Source: Salinibacillus aidingensis | GTDB lineage: Bacteria > Bacillota > Bacilli > Bacillales > Alkalibacillaceae | Direction of reading: 5' to 3' | Length of the DNA stretch: 64,000 bases | NCBI RefSeq assembly: GCF_039522525.1 | Contig: NZ_BAAADO010000002.1 | Coordinates: 496,001 to 560,000 of the forward strand | Shown: one piece after another, positions 36,978-46,503 of the stretch | Layout of the letters: each line of letters begins with the position of its first letter | Numbering within the stretch: the first letter of the stretch is position 1 | Made by a program: the position numbers and the translations under genes | The notes under the pieces: generated by a model | Database searches by the model: none | The model's input: the letters and a program-made list of their open reading frames with translations, nothing else | What the model was told of the DNA's origin: nothing

Positions 36978-37245
36978 CCTCTTTCACTCCATCCCAAGTT
37001 GCGTTTCACACATTTCCTTCATTGTATAGCTAAATTATATTCCCGTCTAATTCAATAAATAGATTAATATGAAGCTTAAGTACCCAAAGAAATCAATGAT
37101 GCGTTTATAAAATCCTGTTTTTCTTCATGATCATAGAGGCATCTCAAAATTTTGGTAAATAGCGAAAAAGATTGCATTTCCCTTTAAATTCTATTAATAT
37201 TCTCTAGTACTCATTTATTTTACAACCAGAAAAGGTCGGATAATT

Positions 37246-38451
37246 ATGCCTAAGCACATCTGGATTCTTATTATCGGGATGGCCATTAATGTCACTGGGG
37301 CTTCTTTTATATGGCCCCTAAATACAATCTATATGCACAATGAATTAGGGAAATCTCTGGCCTTTGCAGGGATTATTTTAATGCTTAATCAGGGATTTGC
37401 CATTTTGGGGAATCTGATTGGCGGTACTCTTTTTGATAAAATCGGCGGCTATAAAACCATCATGCTCGGAATTTCAATTTCCATGCTTTCTGCGACCGTG
37501 CTCGCTTTCTACAACAGCATCGTTCCGTATATGATTCTATTAATGACGATTGGATTAGGCTCCGGAATGGTGAAGCCTTCCATGTTTGCCTTTGCAAGCT
37601 CTGCATGGCCAGAAGGAGGGAGGCGTGCGTTTAATGCCATATACGTGGCACAAAACCTTGGTGTAGCACTCGGGGCTTCCCTTGGCGGTTTTTTTGCCAG
37701 CATCTCCTTTTCGCTTATATTTGTCGCAAATGCGGTGACGTTTCTCCTTTTCTTTATCATCGTTTTATTTAAATTTAAGCCCATTGAACAAAAAATGGAC
37801 AATGTCGCCTACACAGGCGGGATGGATTATCAGGAAGATAAAGGAAAAGACAAAGCGTCCTTCCGTGCGTTAATGATTCTGGGGATTGGCTTTTTTATAA
37901 GCTGGATTGCCTACGTTCAGTGGCAGTCCACCATTTCTTCCTATACTCAGGAGCTGGGAATATCCGTAAGTAACTACAGTACACTGTGGACGATAAATGG
38001 TGTATTAATTATTGCTGCCCAGCCCCTCGTAAAATTGATTGGTAAGTGGATTCCCTCTCCAAGAGTTCATATTTATATTGGGAATACGATCTTTCTGTTT
38101 TCCTTTATCTATATTCTATTTGCCGAATCCTTTGCCTCGTTCGTAACCGGTATGATTATATTGACATTAGGTGAAGTTTTAGTCTGGCCAGCGGTCCCAA
38201 CTTTAGCGGATCAACTGGCTCCAAAAGGAAAATCCGGTTATTACCAGGGGCTGATTAATAGTATTGCCACAGGCGGCCGTATGTTAGGGCCTGTACTCGG
38301 AGGATTAGTCGTGGATCATTCAAATATTCATTATTTATTCTATGGATTGATCTTCCTGCTAATGGTTCCGTATCTAACTACTTATTTATACGACCGGGGC
38401 CTGTTGAAGCAAAAAACGGTGTCATCACAAGCGGAGCAGCATTTATCTTAA
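37246..38451 (+). CDS. MFS transporter, probable drug exporter
   Basis: 401 residues with 12 predicted helices. MFS motif A is GGTLFDKIGGYK, and GRMLGPVLGGLVVD is motif C-like, suggesting an exporter. AAAGGT precedes ATG 37246. The second MFS of the window, not closely related to the one at 6.1 kb. Monocistronic; strong terminator downstream. Substrate unknown. Confidence 0.85.
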   Translation: MPKHIWILIIGMAINVTGASFIWPLNTIYMHNELGKSLAFAGIILMLNQGFAILGNLIGGTLFDKIGGYKTIMLGISISMLSATVLAFYNSIVPYMILLMTIGLGSGMVKPSMFAFASSAWPEGGRRAFNAIYVAQNLGVALGASLGGFFASISFSLIFVANAVTFLLFFIIVLFKFKPIEQKMDNVAYTGGMDYQEDKGKDKASFRALMILGIGFFISWIAYVQWQSTISSYTQELGISVSNYSTLWTINGVLIIAAQPLVKLIGKWIPSPRVHIYIGNTIFLFSFIYILFAESFASFVTGMIILTLGEVLVWPAVPTLADQLAPKGKSGYYQGLINSIATGGRMLGPVLGGLVVDHSNIHYLFYGLIFLLMVPYLTTYLYDRGLLKQKTVSSQAEQHLS

Positions 38452-38475
38452 GCCACTTATTAATGAAAAAAATCG

Positions 38476-38516
38476 AACAGCCAATCAAATCCACGCGGTT
38501 GATTGGCTGTTTTTTG
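38476..38516 (+). terminator. Terminator of the MFS gene
   Basis: AACAGCCAATCAA and TTGATTGGCTGTT form a perfect 13-bp stem followed by TTTTGTT. Confidence 0.92.
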
Positions 38517-38643
38517 TTACAAGCAAAAGGCCGTGTCTCAGACTATATTTTTTAAAAAATAATGGAATATTATGTTAATATTAAACTGAGAATCTTATGC
38601 TGAGCGGACAAAATCTAAGGCAGGATATAGGAGGACTATTATT

Positions 38644-39075
38644 ATGGACAATTTTTCATTTCGCAAGTTTCTTCAAACATATTTAGAGGTTTGGAGAAAT
38701 TCGTCTTTAACTGACATAAAGGAAATGATTTCTAAAGATTATCAAGCCAGAGAGATTTCAAATGGTGAATTGGCAGACTTCGGTTATAAAGAGGCGATAA
38801 CAGGCTGGGAACAAGGGTTTACATATGCCAAACAGGAAGGTCATAAATGGGACGTAAATGCAGTATCGATCATTCCTTTACGTCAAGATGAAGTAATGGC
38901 CATTTTATCGGCGACACTCATTATGAATGGAAAAAAATTAGATAATGTCAGCTTATTCTTTCAGACATTTAAGAGGAATGAAAACAATGATTGGAAGTTG
39001 ATTAGAAGTTATATAGAAGCTGGAGTTCCTAATGAAAATTTAAAGAAGTTACAATTCAACGAAAAGGGCTTTTGA
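38644..39075 (+). CDS. NTF2-like (SnoaL/DUF4440-like) small protein
   Basis: 143 residues. The order of predicted helices and strands (FLQTYLEVWRNSSLTDIKEM then ISKDYQARE, later VMAILSATLIM and WKLIRSYIEAG) resembles the NTF2-like fold used by polyketide cyclases and other small enzymes. TAGGAGGAC lies a few bases before ATG. Monocistronic with its own terminator. No substrate can be assigned. Confidence 0.6.
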   Translation: MDNFSFRKFLQTYLEVWRNSSLTDIKEMISKDYQAREISNGELADFGYKEAITGWEQGFTYAKQEGHKWDVNAVSIIPLRQDEVMAILSATLIMNGKKLDNVSLFFQTFKRNENNDWKLIRSYIEAGVPNENLKKLQFNEKGF

Positions 39076-39089
39076 GCAATAAAATAAAA

Positions 39090-39120
39090 CGCTTGGATGA
39101 TGTGAGATCCAAGCGCTTTT
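39090..39120. terminator. Terminator between the NTF2-like gene and the response regulator gene
   Basis: CGCTTGGAT and ATCCAAGCG pair around an 8-base loop; T run in the + direction. Confidence 0.8.
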
Positions 39121-39161
39121 CTTTGCCCATGTCTGCTATTCAATAAACGTCTACTTCTCTC

Positions 39162-40559
39162 TTAATCCCTGTCCAAATCAATATTGTACTTCCTGATTTT
39201 ATACAATAGACTTTGTCTGGAAATATCCAATCGTTCAGCGGCCCGCGCCTGATTGCCATGCTCGGCCCTTAGTGCTTCTTCTATTGCATGAACCTCCACC
39301 TGCTCAATATGGTCGGGCAAGGAGAAGTCCTCATCAATGGAAAGGTTGATACCCTCTTCGTCCCCATGAGTATCCCCTTCAAAATACTCAATCACTTCAT
39401 AAGGAAAATCGTCCAGTTTTAATTCGCCATCTGTTGTTAAAACGACCGCTCTGGCTATTGCGTTTTGCAGCTCACGGATATTTCCCGGCCATGGATATTT
39501 GCACAGCTTCTGCACCAGGGAATCTGAGATTGAGTAAGAACGCTGATAATCCTTCTCATATTCTGACAGGAATTGCTGGATCAGTCCGGGAATGTCCTCT
39601 GTCCGTTCTTTTAGCGGCGGAAGTTTCAGCCCTATGATGTTTAATCGATAATACAGGTCCTCCCGAAATTCTCCAGCCTGAACCATGTCCCATAAATTGC
39701 GGTTTGTTGCAGCAATTAAACGTACATCTGATGAGACTTCTTTTCCGCTACCTAATGGAGTAAAGGTTTTATCCTGGGTGAACTGCAGGAGCTTGGCTTG
39801 CAGATCAATTGATATTTCCCCAATTTCATCCAGAAACAATGTCCCTTTATCCGCTGTTAGGCATAGTCCCTTTTTCGATGTATCTGCTCCGGTAAACGCG
39901 CCTTTTTCATAGCCAAATAATTCACTCTCCAGCAGATTGGATGGAATGGCGGCGCAGTTTACTTTAACAAAGGGACCATCCTTCCTGCGACTTTCCTGAT
40001 GAATGGCTCTTGCACATCGCGATTTTCCGGTTCCACTCTCCCCTTCCATGAGCACGGTCACATCCTGTGGAGCCACCCGTTCAATCAAGTCAAACACGTC
40101 AATCATACTTCTACTTCTGGTAACCATCCCCTGGAGCTGAAATTTATTTTCGACAGCGGCCTTGAGCTCCCTGTTTTCATAGTGAAGATCCTGCCATTCA
40201 ATCGCCCGTTCAATGACCACCTTTAATTCCTCTGCCTTCATAGGCTTGGTTAAATAATCAAAAGCCCCCATTTTCATCGCTTTTACCGCATCTCCTATAT
40301 CTCCATAGGCTGTACAGACAATAATCGGGATGTCCTCATACTGCGGCTTCCAGCTTTCCAGTAATTTTAAACCTGTTGTATCGGGCAATAATATATCTAA
40401 CAGAATAATATCAATTTCTCTTTTATTGATTTTGTGAGCAGCCTCTTCACCACTGGCAGCCTCAACTACCTGATATCCTGTTTTTTCTAATGTCATGGTG
40501 GAAAGTCGACGGAATTTCTCGTTATCTTCTACAAATAAAATGGTTTTTGGCTTACTCAA
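39162..40559 (-). CDS. Sigma-54-dependent response regulator (NtrC family)
   Basis: 465 residues: receiver domain with phosphorylated Asp in DIILLDILLPD, AAA+ domain with Walker A GESGTGKSRCARA, the sigma-54 contact motif GAFTGA, Walker B DEIGEI, and a Fis-type helix-turn-helix at the end (QARAAERLDISRQSLLYKIRK). It activates RpoN promoters when phosphorylated. TTG start with GGAAGGGG 8 bases upstream, at the end of the kinase gene. No sigma-54 -24/-12 element was found nearby, so the targets are unknown. Confidence 0.93.
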   Translation of the reverse strand: MSKPKTILFVEDNEKFRRLSTMTLEKTGYQVVEAASGEEAAHKINKREIDIILLDILLPDTTGLKLLESWKPQYEDIPIIVCTAYGDIGDAVKAMKMGAFDYLTKPMKAEELKVVIERAIEWQDLHYENRELKAAVENKFQLQGMVTRSRSMIDVFDLIERVAPQDVTVLMEGESGTGKSRCARAIHQESRRKDGPFVKVNCAAIPSNLLESELFGYEKGAFTGADTSKKGLCLTADKGTLFLDEIGEISIDLQAKLLQFTQDKTFTPLGSGKEVSSDVRLIAATNRNLWDMVQAGEFREDLYYRLNIIGLKLPPLKERTEDIPGLIQQFLSEYEKDYQRSYSISDSLVQKLCKYPWPGNIRELQNAIARAVVLTTDGELKLDDFPYEVIEYFEGDTHGDEEGINLSIDEDFSLPDHIEQVEVHAIEEALRAEHGNQARAAERLDISRQSLLYKIRKYNIDLDRD

Positions 40560-40562
40560 TCG

Positions 40563-42710
40563 TCATTCCCCTTCCTCGTTTGACCCCTTATTTATAGGCT
40601 TTAAATAAATGAGCATCGTTGTTCCGACGCCTGTTTCACTCTCTACTTCCATGTAACCGCCGTGGTTATTAATAATATCATGCGTGATGGATAATCCCAG
40701 CCCTGTACCTTCCTGCTTGGTTGAATAAAAAGGATTAAAAATACGCTTCATTTTAGACTGGGATATTCCCACTCCATCATCCATCACTTCAAGCACATAT
40801 TGCTGGTCCACTTTTTCAATCGCAACTTGGATTTTTCCCTGCTGATCAACCGCATCCATAGAATTTAAGAACACATTTAAAAGGGCCTGTGTTATCTGGT
40901 TGCGATCTCCCTTAACAAATGCCTGTTCTTCAGGGAAGATAGTATTTATTTCAATTTTCTTCTGTTTCATCTGGTGAGATAGTAGATGGAGAATTTCATT
41001 AACTAATTCTGTCAAATCAAAGATGCTTTCTTCTTTCTTCGTTTCCCGGCTGAATTGCAGAAAGCTTTTCACCAGTTCGTTCATACGGTCCGTTTCATCC
41101 TGAATATCGTTCAGCGCTTCCTTAATCGTTTCAGGACCCTTTCCTTTAAAGGAATAGCCCTCTTCCAGTTCCTTAAATTCCGACTCTATTAAATCACTGG
41201 CCATTTGTATCGTACCCAGAGGATTTTTCACTTCATGGGCGAGGCCTGCTGTCATCTGACCTATGGCTGCCAGTTGTTCTGATCTCTGGATATGCTGTTC
41301 CAGCTGCCTCACTTTGGTGATATCCCAGAAGGTCGTCACAACCCCAATCACCTGTCCCTTTTCATCTAACAGAGGAGAGCTGAACCGCCTTAAAACAAGC
41401 TTGCGCCCATATAGATTTCTGTATATATACTCATCTTCTATTCCTTCAAAGTCAGATGAGGCATTTTTACAAGTCTCAAAATGTTCCTTTAAGGGGACAG
41501 GCAAAGCAGAAATCGACTTTCCTTTTAGCCTTTTATGTTTACGATTTAATAGCTGTTTCGCTTTGTCATTTACAGATGTCACATTACCCAGCGGATCCAT
41601 GGTAATGACACCAAAAGGAAAGGATCCCAGAATAAGCTGAAGATAGCGTTCCTTTTCCTTCAGGCTGGTGGCCATGTAATTTAAGGCCTTCGATAAGGTT
41701 TTTACCTCGTCTTTTTCCTGCAGCAGATTGAATTTCCATTTTCCACCCTGAACATATTGATTGGCTTCTTCTGTTAATGCGTTAATCGGTTTAATCACCC
41801 ATCTCACACTAAAATACAAAAGGATGGTAACAGCTATCGTTAATACAACAAGTCCCATAATTAATGAAAATGTTAAATTTTTTGTCGCGGCATTTACATG
41901 ATCAACAGGGATTGTCGTTACAGATAAAAAAGGAAGATGATCCACGGGACTGTAGGCAATCAGCACATCCTCCTGCAGCACAGATTCATAGCGAATGCCT
42001 GTCCTGCCTGAATATCCCTCTTCCACAGCGGGAGATGTCAGGCGTAATCCCATACTTTTATTATCGTTTGTATCTATGAGTACCGATCCATCCTGATCAA
42101 GGAGAAAGCTCCTTCCATCCTGTCCCACAATATTCTGTTTGCTGTTTTTTTGCAGGAAATCCGGACTCACCTGTGCAATGAATCCGCTGTGAACCTCTCC
42201 ATGTTCCTCTGACTGTATCGGAACGGCTATGAAAATACCAGGTACTCTATCATTTTTCGTCACAATCGTTGACGAAAAGGAAGAACGTCTCCATTTCAGT
42301 TCATCCAGTATGGGTTGAAGTTTTGGAGGAAGGATATCCATTCCCTCCTGATTAGTGGGGGCCTGATGGAGGATTCGTCCGTCCTGGCTGACTAAATAAA
42401 TCTGCTGAAAAAAAGCATCATTGACGGCTAAATCTGTGATTGCAGAACGGGTCCATTCCGATGCATGATTCGTCAATCGATCGGTTACTGATATATTTTC
42501 AAGCAGCTTCTTTTTATATTCAAATAAATTCGTAGTCTGATTGGAAAGATTTTTGGTCACTTGTATCGCCTGATTTTCTGTCTGATTATCCATGATACCC
42601 TTTGAAGACATCACACCTAAATACATGATTACAAATAATGGAATCATAATCAGAAACAGGCCTAAAACGATAAATCTTTTAGTCAATCTTGCTGGGAGAA
42701 TCTTTTTCAT
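40563..42710 (-). CDS. Sensor histidine kinase partner of the sigma-54 regulator
   Basis: 715 residues: TM1 (about 10-32), an extracytoplasmic Cache-like domain to about 270, TM2 (about 280-302), HAMP, a PAS domain (about 350-470), HisKA with His in GLAHEVKNPLGTI, and HATPase with the G1/G2 boxes GVGISQSKMKRIFNPFY and GTGLGLSI. It phosphorylates the regulator encoded immediately downstream (3-bp gap). R1 copies 4 and 5 lie directly upstream of its start. Its ligand is unknown, but Cache domains often sense amino or carboxylic acids. Confidence 0.92.
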   Translation of the reverse strand: MKKILPARLTKRFIVLGLFLIMIPLFVIMYLGVMSSKGIMDNQTENQAIQVTKNLSNQTTNLFEYKKKLLENISVTDRLTNHASEWTRSAITDLAVNDAFFQQIYLVSQDGRILHQAPTNQEGMDILPPKLQPILDELKWRRSSFSSTIVTKNDRVPGIFIAVPIQSEEHGEVHSGFIAQVSPDFLQKNSKQNIVGQDGRSFLLDQDGSVLIDTNDNKSMGLRLTSPAVEEGYSGRTGIRYESVLQEDVLIAYSPVDHLPFLSVTTIPVDHVNAATKNLTFSLIMGLVVLTIAVTILLYFSVRWVIKPINALTEEANQYVQGGKWKFNLLQEKDEVKTLSKALNYMATSLKEKERYLQLILGSFPFGVITMDPLGNVTSVNDKAKQLLNRKHKRLKGKSISALPVPLKEHFETCKNASSDFEGIEDEYIYRNLYGRKLVLRRFSSPLLDEKGQVIGVVTTFWDITKVRQLEQHIQRSEQLAAIGQMTAGLAHEVKNPLGTIQMASDLIESEFKELEEGYSFKGKGPETIKEALNDIQDETDRMNELVKSFLQFSRETKKEESIFDLTELVNEILHLLSHQMKQKKIEINTIFPEEQAFVKGDRNQITQALLNVFLNSMDAVDQQGKIQVAIEKVDQQYVLEVMDDGVGISQSKMKRIFNPFYSTKQEGTGLGLSITHDIINNHGGYMEVESETGVGTTMLIYLKPINKGSNEEGE

Positions 42711-42734
42711 CGTCTGTAAACACCCTTCAAAATA

Positions 42735-42892
42735 GATAAAGTGAAACTTCCATCAGTGAGGGGGTTCTCCATCCCCCACTGATGGTTAGTTGAACTTATC
42801 AGGAATTTACTGGCCGTTTATCCCCCACTTACTCTTGTTGGGGTACCTTCAAGACTTGATGTGGGGGTATTACGGCCAGTTAATGCGTGACA
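42735..42892 (+). repeat. R1 intergenic repeat, copy 4 (long form)
   Basis: It matches the R1 layout of copy 2 almost base for base, including hairpin 1 and the ACTGGCCGT/ACGGCCAGT arms. The inner hairpin has one changed arm base (GATGTGGGGG). It joins copy 5 head to tail with the shared boundary GTGACAAAGTGAAAC. It lies upstream of and antisense to the kinase gene. Confidence 0.9.
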
Positions 42893-43041
42893 AAGTGAAA
42901 CTTCCATCGTTGGGGGTTCTTTATCCCCGGCGGATGGCCAACGAAACTTATCAGGCCATTTACGAGCTGTTTATCCCCCCCCCTACCTTTACTGTTTGTT
43001 TTACATAAAGGTAGACTATTACAGCTTTATTCGTGATAAAT
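42891..43041 (+). repeat. R1 repeat, copy 5 (diverged subtype)
   Basis: The layout is the same as copy 4 but with many changes. Hairpin 1 is CCATCGTTGGGG with CCCCGGCGGATGG (contains G-T pairs and one bulge). The middle arms are AGCTGT/ACAGCT instead of GGCCGT/ACGGCC. The inner hairpin is CTACCTTTA with TAAAGGTAG instead of the GC-rich one. TTATCA/TGATAA and the AAAGTGAAACTTCC start are unchanged. Confidence 0.85.
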
Positions 43042-43080
43042 AGGTACAGGTATTATTATATCTAAGTTGGGAAGGAATTC

Positions 43081-43117
43081 AAAAAAGCGAAGGCAACGTA
43101 TGGTCACCTCCGCTTTT
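43081..43117 (-). terminator. Terminator of the OpuC-like operon
   Basis: AAAAGCG and CGCTTTT pair around an inner GG/CC, followed by TTTTTT on the - strand just past the binding protein gene stop. Confidence 0.85.
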
Positions 43118-43130
43118 AAAAATCCTCCAC

Positions 43131-44066
43131 TTATTCTTCTATTAATCCATTTTCAACTAACCAGCTTCTTGCTACATCTGTCTCGCTTTCTTCATCGATA
43201 TCCACACGATAATTCAAATCCATCATCGTTTCTGAGTCAAGATTTTCAGCAAGCGGTTTTAGCAGCTCTTCCAATTCAGGGTACTTGGCTAATGAGTCCT
43301 CATGAACCGTAATGGCTGCATGGTAAGCCGGGAAGAAGTTTTTGTCGTCTTCAAGCGTTACCAGATCAAATGCCTTAATGCGGCTATCGGTCATAAATCC
43401 GGTAGCAACATCAACCTGGCCATCTCTTAGTGCCTGATAGAACAGACCAGAATCCATTTTCTTCAAATTACTGGATGGAACCTCAAACCCATAAGTTTTC
43501 TGAACCCCTTTAATACCATCAGGGCGTGTCGCGAATTCAGCATTTGTTCCTATAAGTAATTCATCCGGATTTTCATTCATATATTCAGCCAAATCGCTGA
43601 TTGTCTTGATGCCTAATTCGTCTGAATCATCCTGTCTCATCATTAATGTATACGTATTGTTAACATCGGCCGGATTTAACCAGACAATTCCATTTTTCTT
43701 ATCAATTTCTTTTACAGCTTCATAGGCCTGATCAGCATCTGCTATTGGATCCTGGTCATTATAAGTTACCAGACTTGTACCGGTGTATTCCCAATAAAGG
43801 TCAACCTGTTGATTTTCCAGGGCCGTACGGACAACCTGACTGGCCATATTATTTTTCTCTTCAACTTCATAGCCGTTTTCTTTTAAGTAAATGGAAAGAA
43901 TTTTAGATAGAACGAACTGCTCGGTAAAGTTTTTTGCTCCAATGACAAGCTTTTTCTCTCCATCTCCAGAACCTTCATTACCGGATGATTCCTCAGAACC
44001 GCCACCGCCACATGCGGCAACAAATACTAAAGAAAGCACTAATAAGAATGATAAAACCTTTTTCAT
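43131..44066 (-). CDS. Osmoprotectant ABC transporter substrate-binding lipoprotein (OpuCC-like)
   Basis: 311 residues. Lipobox FVAAC (Cys about 19), Gly/Ser/Glu linker, then the OpuAC-type domain: VIGAKNFTEQFVLSKILS, DLYWEYTGTSLVTYN and AEFATRPDGIKG are typical of the OpuC/OsmF group that binds glycine betaine, choline, carnitine or related compounds. ATG 44066 has GAGGAGGAT upstream and is preferred to 44111, which runs through the permease end. It is last in a four-gene operon. Confidence 0.88.
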   Translation of the reverse strand: MKKVLSFLLVLSLVFVAACGGGGSEESSGNEGSGDGEKKLVIGAKNFTEQFVLSKILSIYLKENGYEVEEKNNMASQVVRTALENQQVDLYWEYTGTSLVTYNDQDPIADADQAYEAVKEIDKKNGIVWLNPADVNNTYTLMMRQDDSDELGIKTISDLAEYMNENPDELLIGTNAEFATRPDGIKGVQKTYGFEVPSSNLKKMDSGLFYQALRDGQVDVATGFMTDSRIKAFDLVTLEDDKNFFPAYHAAITVHEDSLAKYPELEELLKPLAENLDSETMMDLNYRVDIDEESETDVARSWLVENGLIEE

Positions 44067-44107
44067 GTTGATATCCTCCTCTAAAAAATTTTTCCCTTTA
44101 TTTGTCA

Positions 44108-44848
44108 TCAATCTGCTTCAACAGATTGGCGCACACCTTTTGATATAACAAAACCTTCAATAATACGCAGAGTCAGATCTGCAAATAGTGCCAATAAGGT
44201 GACAGGAACAGCTCCTGAAAGCAAGTAAATATTGTCCCTCATCATAATCCCTGTAAAGATCCAGTCACCTAATCCACCTCCGCCGACTAAATAAGCAAGT
44301 GCAGCTGTACCAATATTTAAAACGACAGCTGTACGGATACCAGCAAAAATGGAAAAGGCTGCATTCGGCAACTCAATTTTAAAAAGAATCTGATAGGGTT
44401 TGTACCCCATCCCCCGGGCAGCGTCCAACAGTTCGGGTTTAATTGAATCTATTCCCGCTACGGTATTACGAAGAATGGGCAGTAATGAATAAAGAAATAA
44501 GGCAAATACAGCCGGCTTAAAGCCAATACCCATCCACGTCATGGCCAAAGCCAGGATCGCCAAACTCGGAATCGTCTGACCCAGATTCGCCGTATTCATA
44601 ATCAGCCATTGTACTTTTTTAAATTTAGGCCTGGTGACCAGAATTCCCAATGGGACAGATAATGCAATCGCCAGTGATGAGGACAGCAGCACCATCTTTA
44701 AATGCTGTTGGAATAAAAACCAGAAACCTTCTGGATCATCAAAGATCAATTGATAATATCCTGATCGATAACTCCAAACAAAAAATAGTACCGTTAGTAT
44801 GGATAGCAAAGCCTTGAGCAGGGTTGCGAGGAGTTTTTTTCTATTCAT
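44108..44848 (-). CDS. Osmoprotectant ABC transporter permease (OpuCD-like)
   Basis: 246 residues, about five to six helices, with the ABC permease EAA-type loop DAARGMGYKPYQILFKIELPNA. GAGGAGG precedes ATG. It is third in the operon, after the ATPase gene and before the binding protein. Together the four genes encode a type I importer for osmoprotectants, induced in relatives by high salt. Confidence 0.88.
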   Translation of the reverse strand: MNRKKLLATLLKALLSILTVLFFVWSYRSGYYQLIFDDPEGFWFLFQQHLKMVLLSSSLAIALSVPLGILVTRPKFKKVQWLIMNTANLGQTIPSLAILALAMTWMGIGFKPAVFALFLYSLLPILRNTVAGIDSIKPELLDAARGMGYKPYQILFKIELPNAAFSIFAGIRTAVVLNIGTAALAYLVGGGGLGDWIFTGIMMRDNIYLLSGAVPVTLLALFADLTLRIIEGFVISKGVRQSVEAD

Positions 44849-44862
44849 TGGTTTCCCTCCTC

Positions 44863-45825
44863 TTACATTATTTTTTCATGTAAATAGTTTTCGATATCCT
44901 GGATGGTTAAAGCTCCGATTTGATTGTCTCCGGATTGTACGACTAATTGTTCCGCTTCCTGGTTTAACAGGATAGAAAGGGCATCCTTCAGGTTTGTATG
45001 AATAGGCACTGTTTTCTGTTGCTTGTTCGTTTCATCTGCCTGATTCAAATGCTGTTCATTCACAAGGTCCTGAATATGATGCAGGCTTAAACTTTTCAGA
45101 GCACGATCCTTCCCGACAAACTTTCTTACAAAATCATTGGTCGGATGGGCGAGGATCTCATCGGGTGCATCGTACTGCATCAATTGCCCTTCCCGGAATA
45201 TGGCAACCTTATCTCCCATCTTAATGGCCTCATCAATATCGTGACTTACAAACAGGATGGTTTTCTGGACCTCCTCCTGAATTTGTAAAAACTCATTTTG
45301 AATATGAGACCGGATGATTGGATCCAAGGCACCAAATGGTTCATCCATTAACATTACCGGTGGATCAGCGGCCATCGCACGAATGATTCCGATTCTCTGC
45401 TGCTGACCACCTGACAGTTCATGAGGATACCTCTTTCGAAACTGGTCAGGATTTAATCCAACTAAATCCATTAAATAGTTAAACCGATCCTTTTTCTTCT
45501 TACGGTCCCAGCCGAGCAGATCAGGTACGGCCATAACATTCTGCTCAATCGTCATATTTGGAAAAAGCCCATTATGCTGAATGACGTAACCAATGTTTCT
45601 TCTCAGCTCAATAGGGTTTAACTCATTCACACTGTTTCCATTTACGGAAATCGTACCTTCCGAAATGGACTCCAGGCGATTGACCATACGGAGGGTCGTT
45701 GTCTTTCCGCAGCCTGAAGGTCCCAGAAAGACAACAATATTTCCTTCAGGTACATGAAAACTGATATCATCAACAGCTTTAATGTCGTCATTAAATACTT
45801 TTGTTACGTGATTAAAGTCAATCAA
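44863..45825 (-). CDS. Osmoprotectant ABC transporter ATP-binding protein (OpuCA-like)
   Basis: About 320 residues. Walker A GPSGCGKTTTLRM, the Q-loop QHNGLFPNMT, signature LSGGQQQRIGI and Walker B PVMLMDEPFGALDP. The C-terminal ~80 residues form a partial CBS-type region (DALSILLNQEAEQLVVQS), the salt-sensing module of OpuA/OpuC ATPases. The TTG start at 45825 is spaced 8 bases from AAGGAG; a GTG at 45834 touches the ribosome site. Gene order permease-ATPase-permease-binding protein differs from the Bacillus subtilis opuC order. Confidence 0.9.
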   Translation of the reverse strand: MIDFNHVTKVFNDDIKAVDDISFHVPEGNIVVFLGPSGCGKTTTLRMVNRLESISEGTISVNGNSVNELNPIELRRNIGYVIQHNGLFPNMTIEQNVMAVPDLLGWDRKKKKDRFNYLMDLVGLNPDQFRKRYPHELSGGQQQRIGIIRAMAADPPVMLMDEPFGALDPIIRSHIQNEFLQIQEEVQKTILFVSHDIDEAIKMGDKVAIFREGQLMQYDAPDEILAHPTNDFVRKFVGKDRALKSLSLHHIQDLVNEQHLNQADETNKQQKTVPIHTNLKDALSILLNQEAEQLVVQSGDNQIGALTIQDIENYLHEKIM

Positions 45826-45837
45826 TCTATTCACTCC

Positions 45838-46503
45838 TTACGATTTCAGATCTTCTTCAAGACCTTTAGGTGTCATTTTCTTCTGAAACAATCCGAGCAG
45901 CATATCAACGACAATCGCCATAATCGAAATCGCAATCGCTCCCGCCATTACGATGGTAGAATTTGTTCTCGCTATTCCCTGATTGATTAATACACCGAGG
46001 CCACCAGCACCAATAAATGCTGCGATGGCTCCAATCCCTATATTCATAATGACGGCCTGTCTTACCCCTGCCATAATAACGGGAAGTGCATTGGGGATTT
46101 CCACTTTGCGTAATTTTTGTATGGTGTTCATTCCCATCCCCTTCGCAGCATCTTTAATATGTGGATCTACGTTTTTAATGGCCACATAGGTGTTTCGGAT
46201 AATCGGCAATTGGGAATATAAAATAAGCGCGATAACCGCTGGAACAAAGCCAATCCCCTGATCAATCAAAGAGAGAATCGGAATCATAATGCCAAATAAA
46301 GCAATACTAGGTATGGTCATAATGACATTCGCCATCTGCAAGACAGTTTCAGCTAAATAATCGTTCGTTGTTAAATAGATCCCCAACGGCACACCAATAG
46401 CAATGGCAATCACAACAGAAAGCCCCACTAATTGCATATGCTCCAGCGTATACGTCCAAATTAGAGTCTGATTGTTAATCATGTAATCCCATAATTCCTG
46501 CAT
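45838..46503 (-). CDS. Osmoprotectant ABC transporter permease (OpuCB-like)
   Basis: 221 residues, about five helices, EAA-type loop DAAKGMGMNTIQKLRKVEIPNALP. First gene of the operon; its ATG lies about ten bases from GGGGTG. It faces away from ectA, and the 486 bp between them must carry both promoters. Confidence 0.88.
   Translation of the reverse strand: MQELWDYMINNQTLIWTYTLEHMQLVGLSVVIAIAIGVPLGIYLTTNDYLAETVLQMANVIMTIPSIALFGIMIPILSLIDQGIGFVPAVIALILYSQLPIIRNTYVAIKNVDPHIKDAAKGMGMNTIQKLRKVEIPNALPVIMAGVRQAVIMNIGIGAIAAFIGAGGLGVLINQGIARTNSTIVMAGAIAISIMAIVVDMLLGLFQKKMTPKGLEEDLKS

Noticed and set aside
36978..37245. A regulatory RNA upstream of the second MFS gene
   Set aside because: 268 AT-rich bases without stable hairpins or known motifs.
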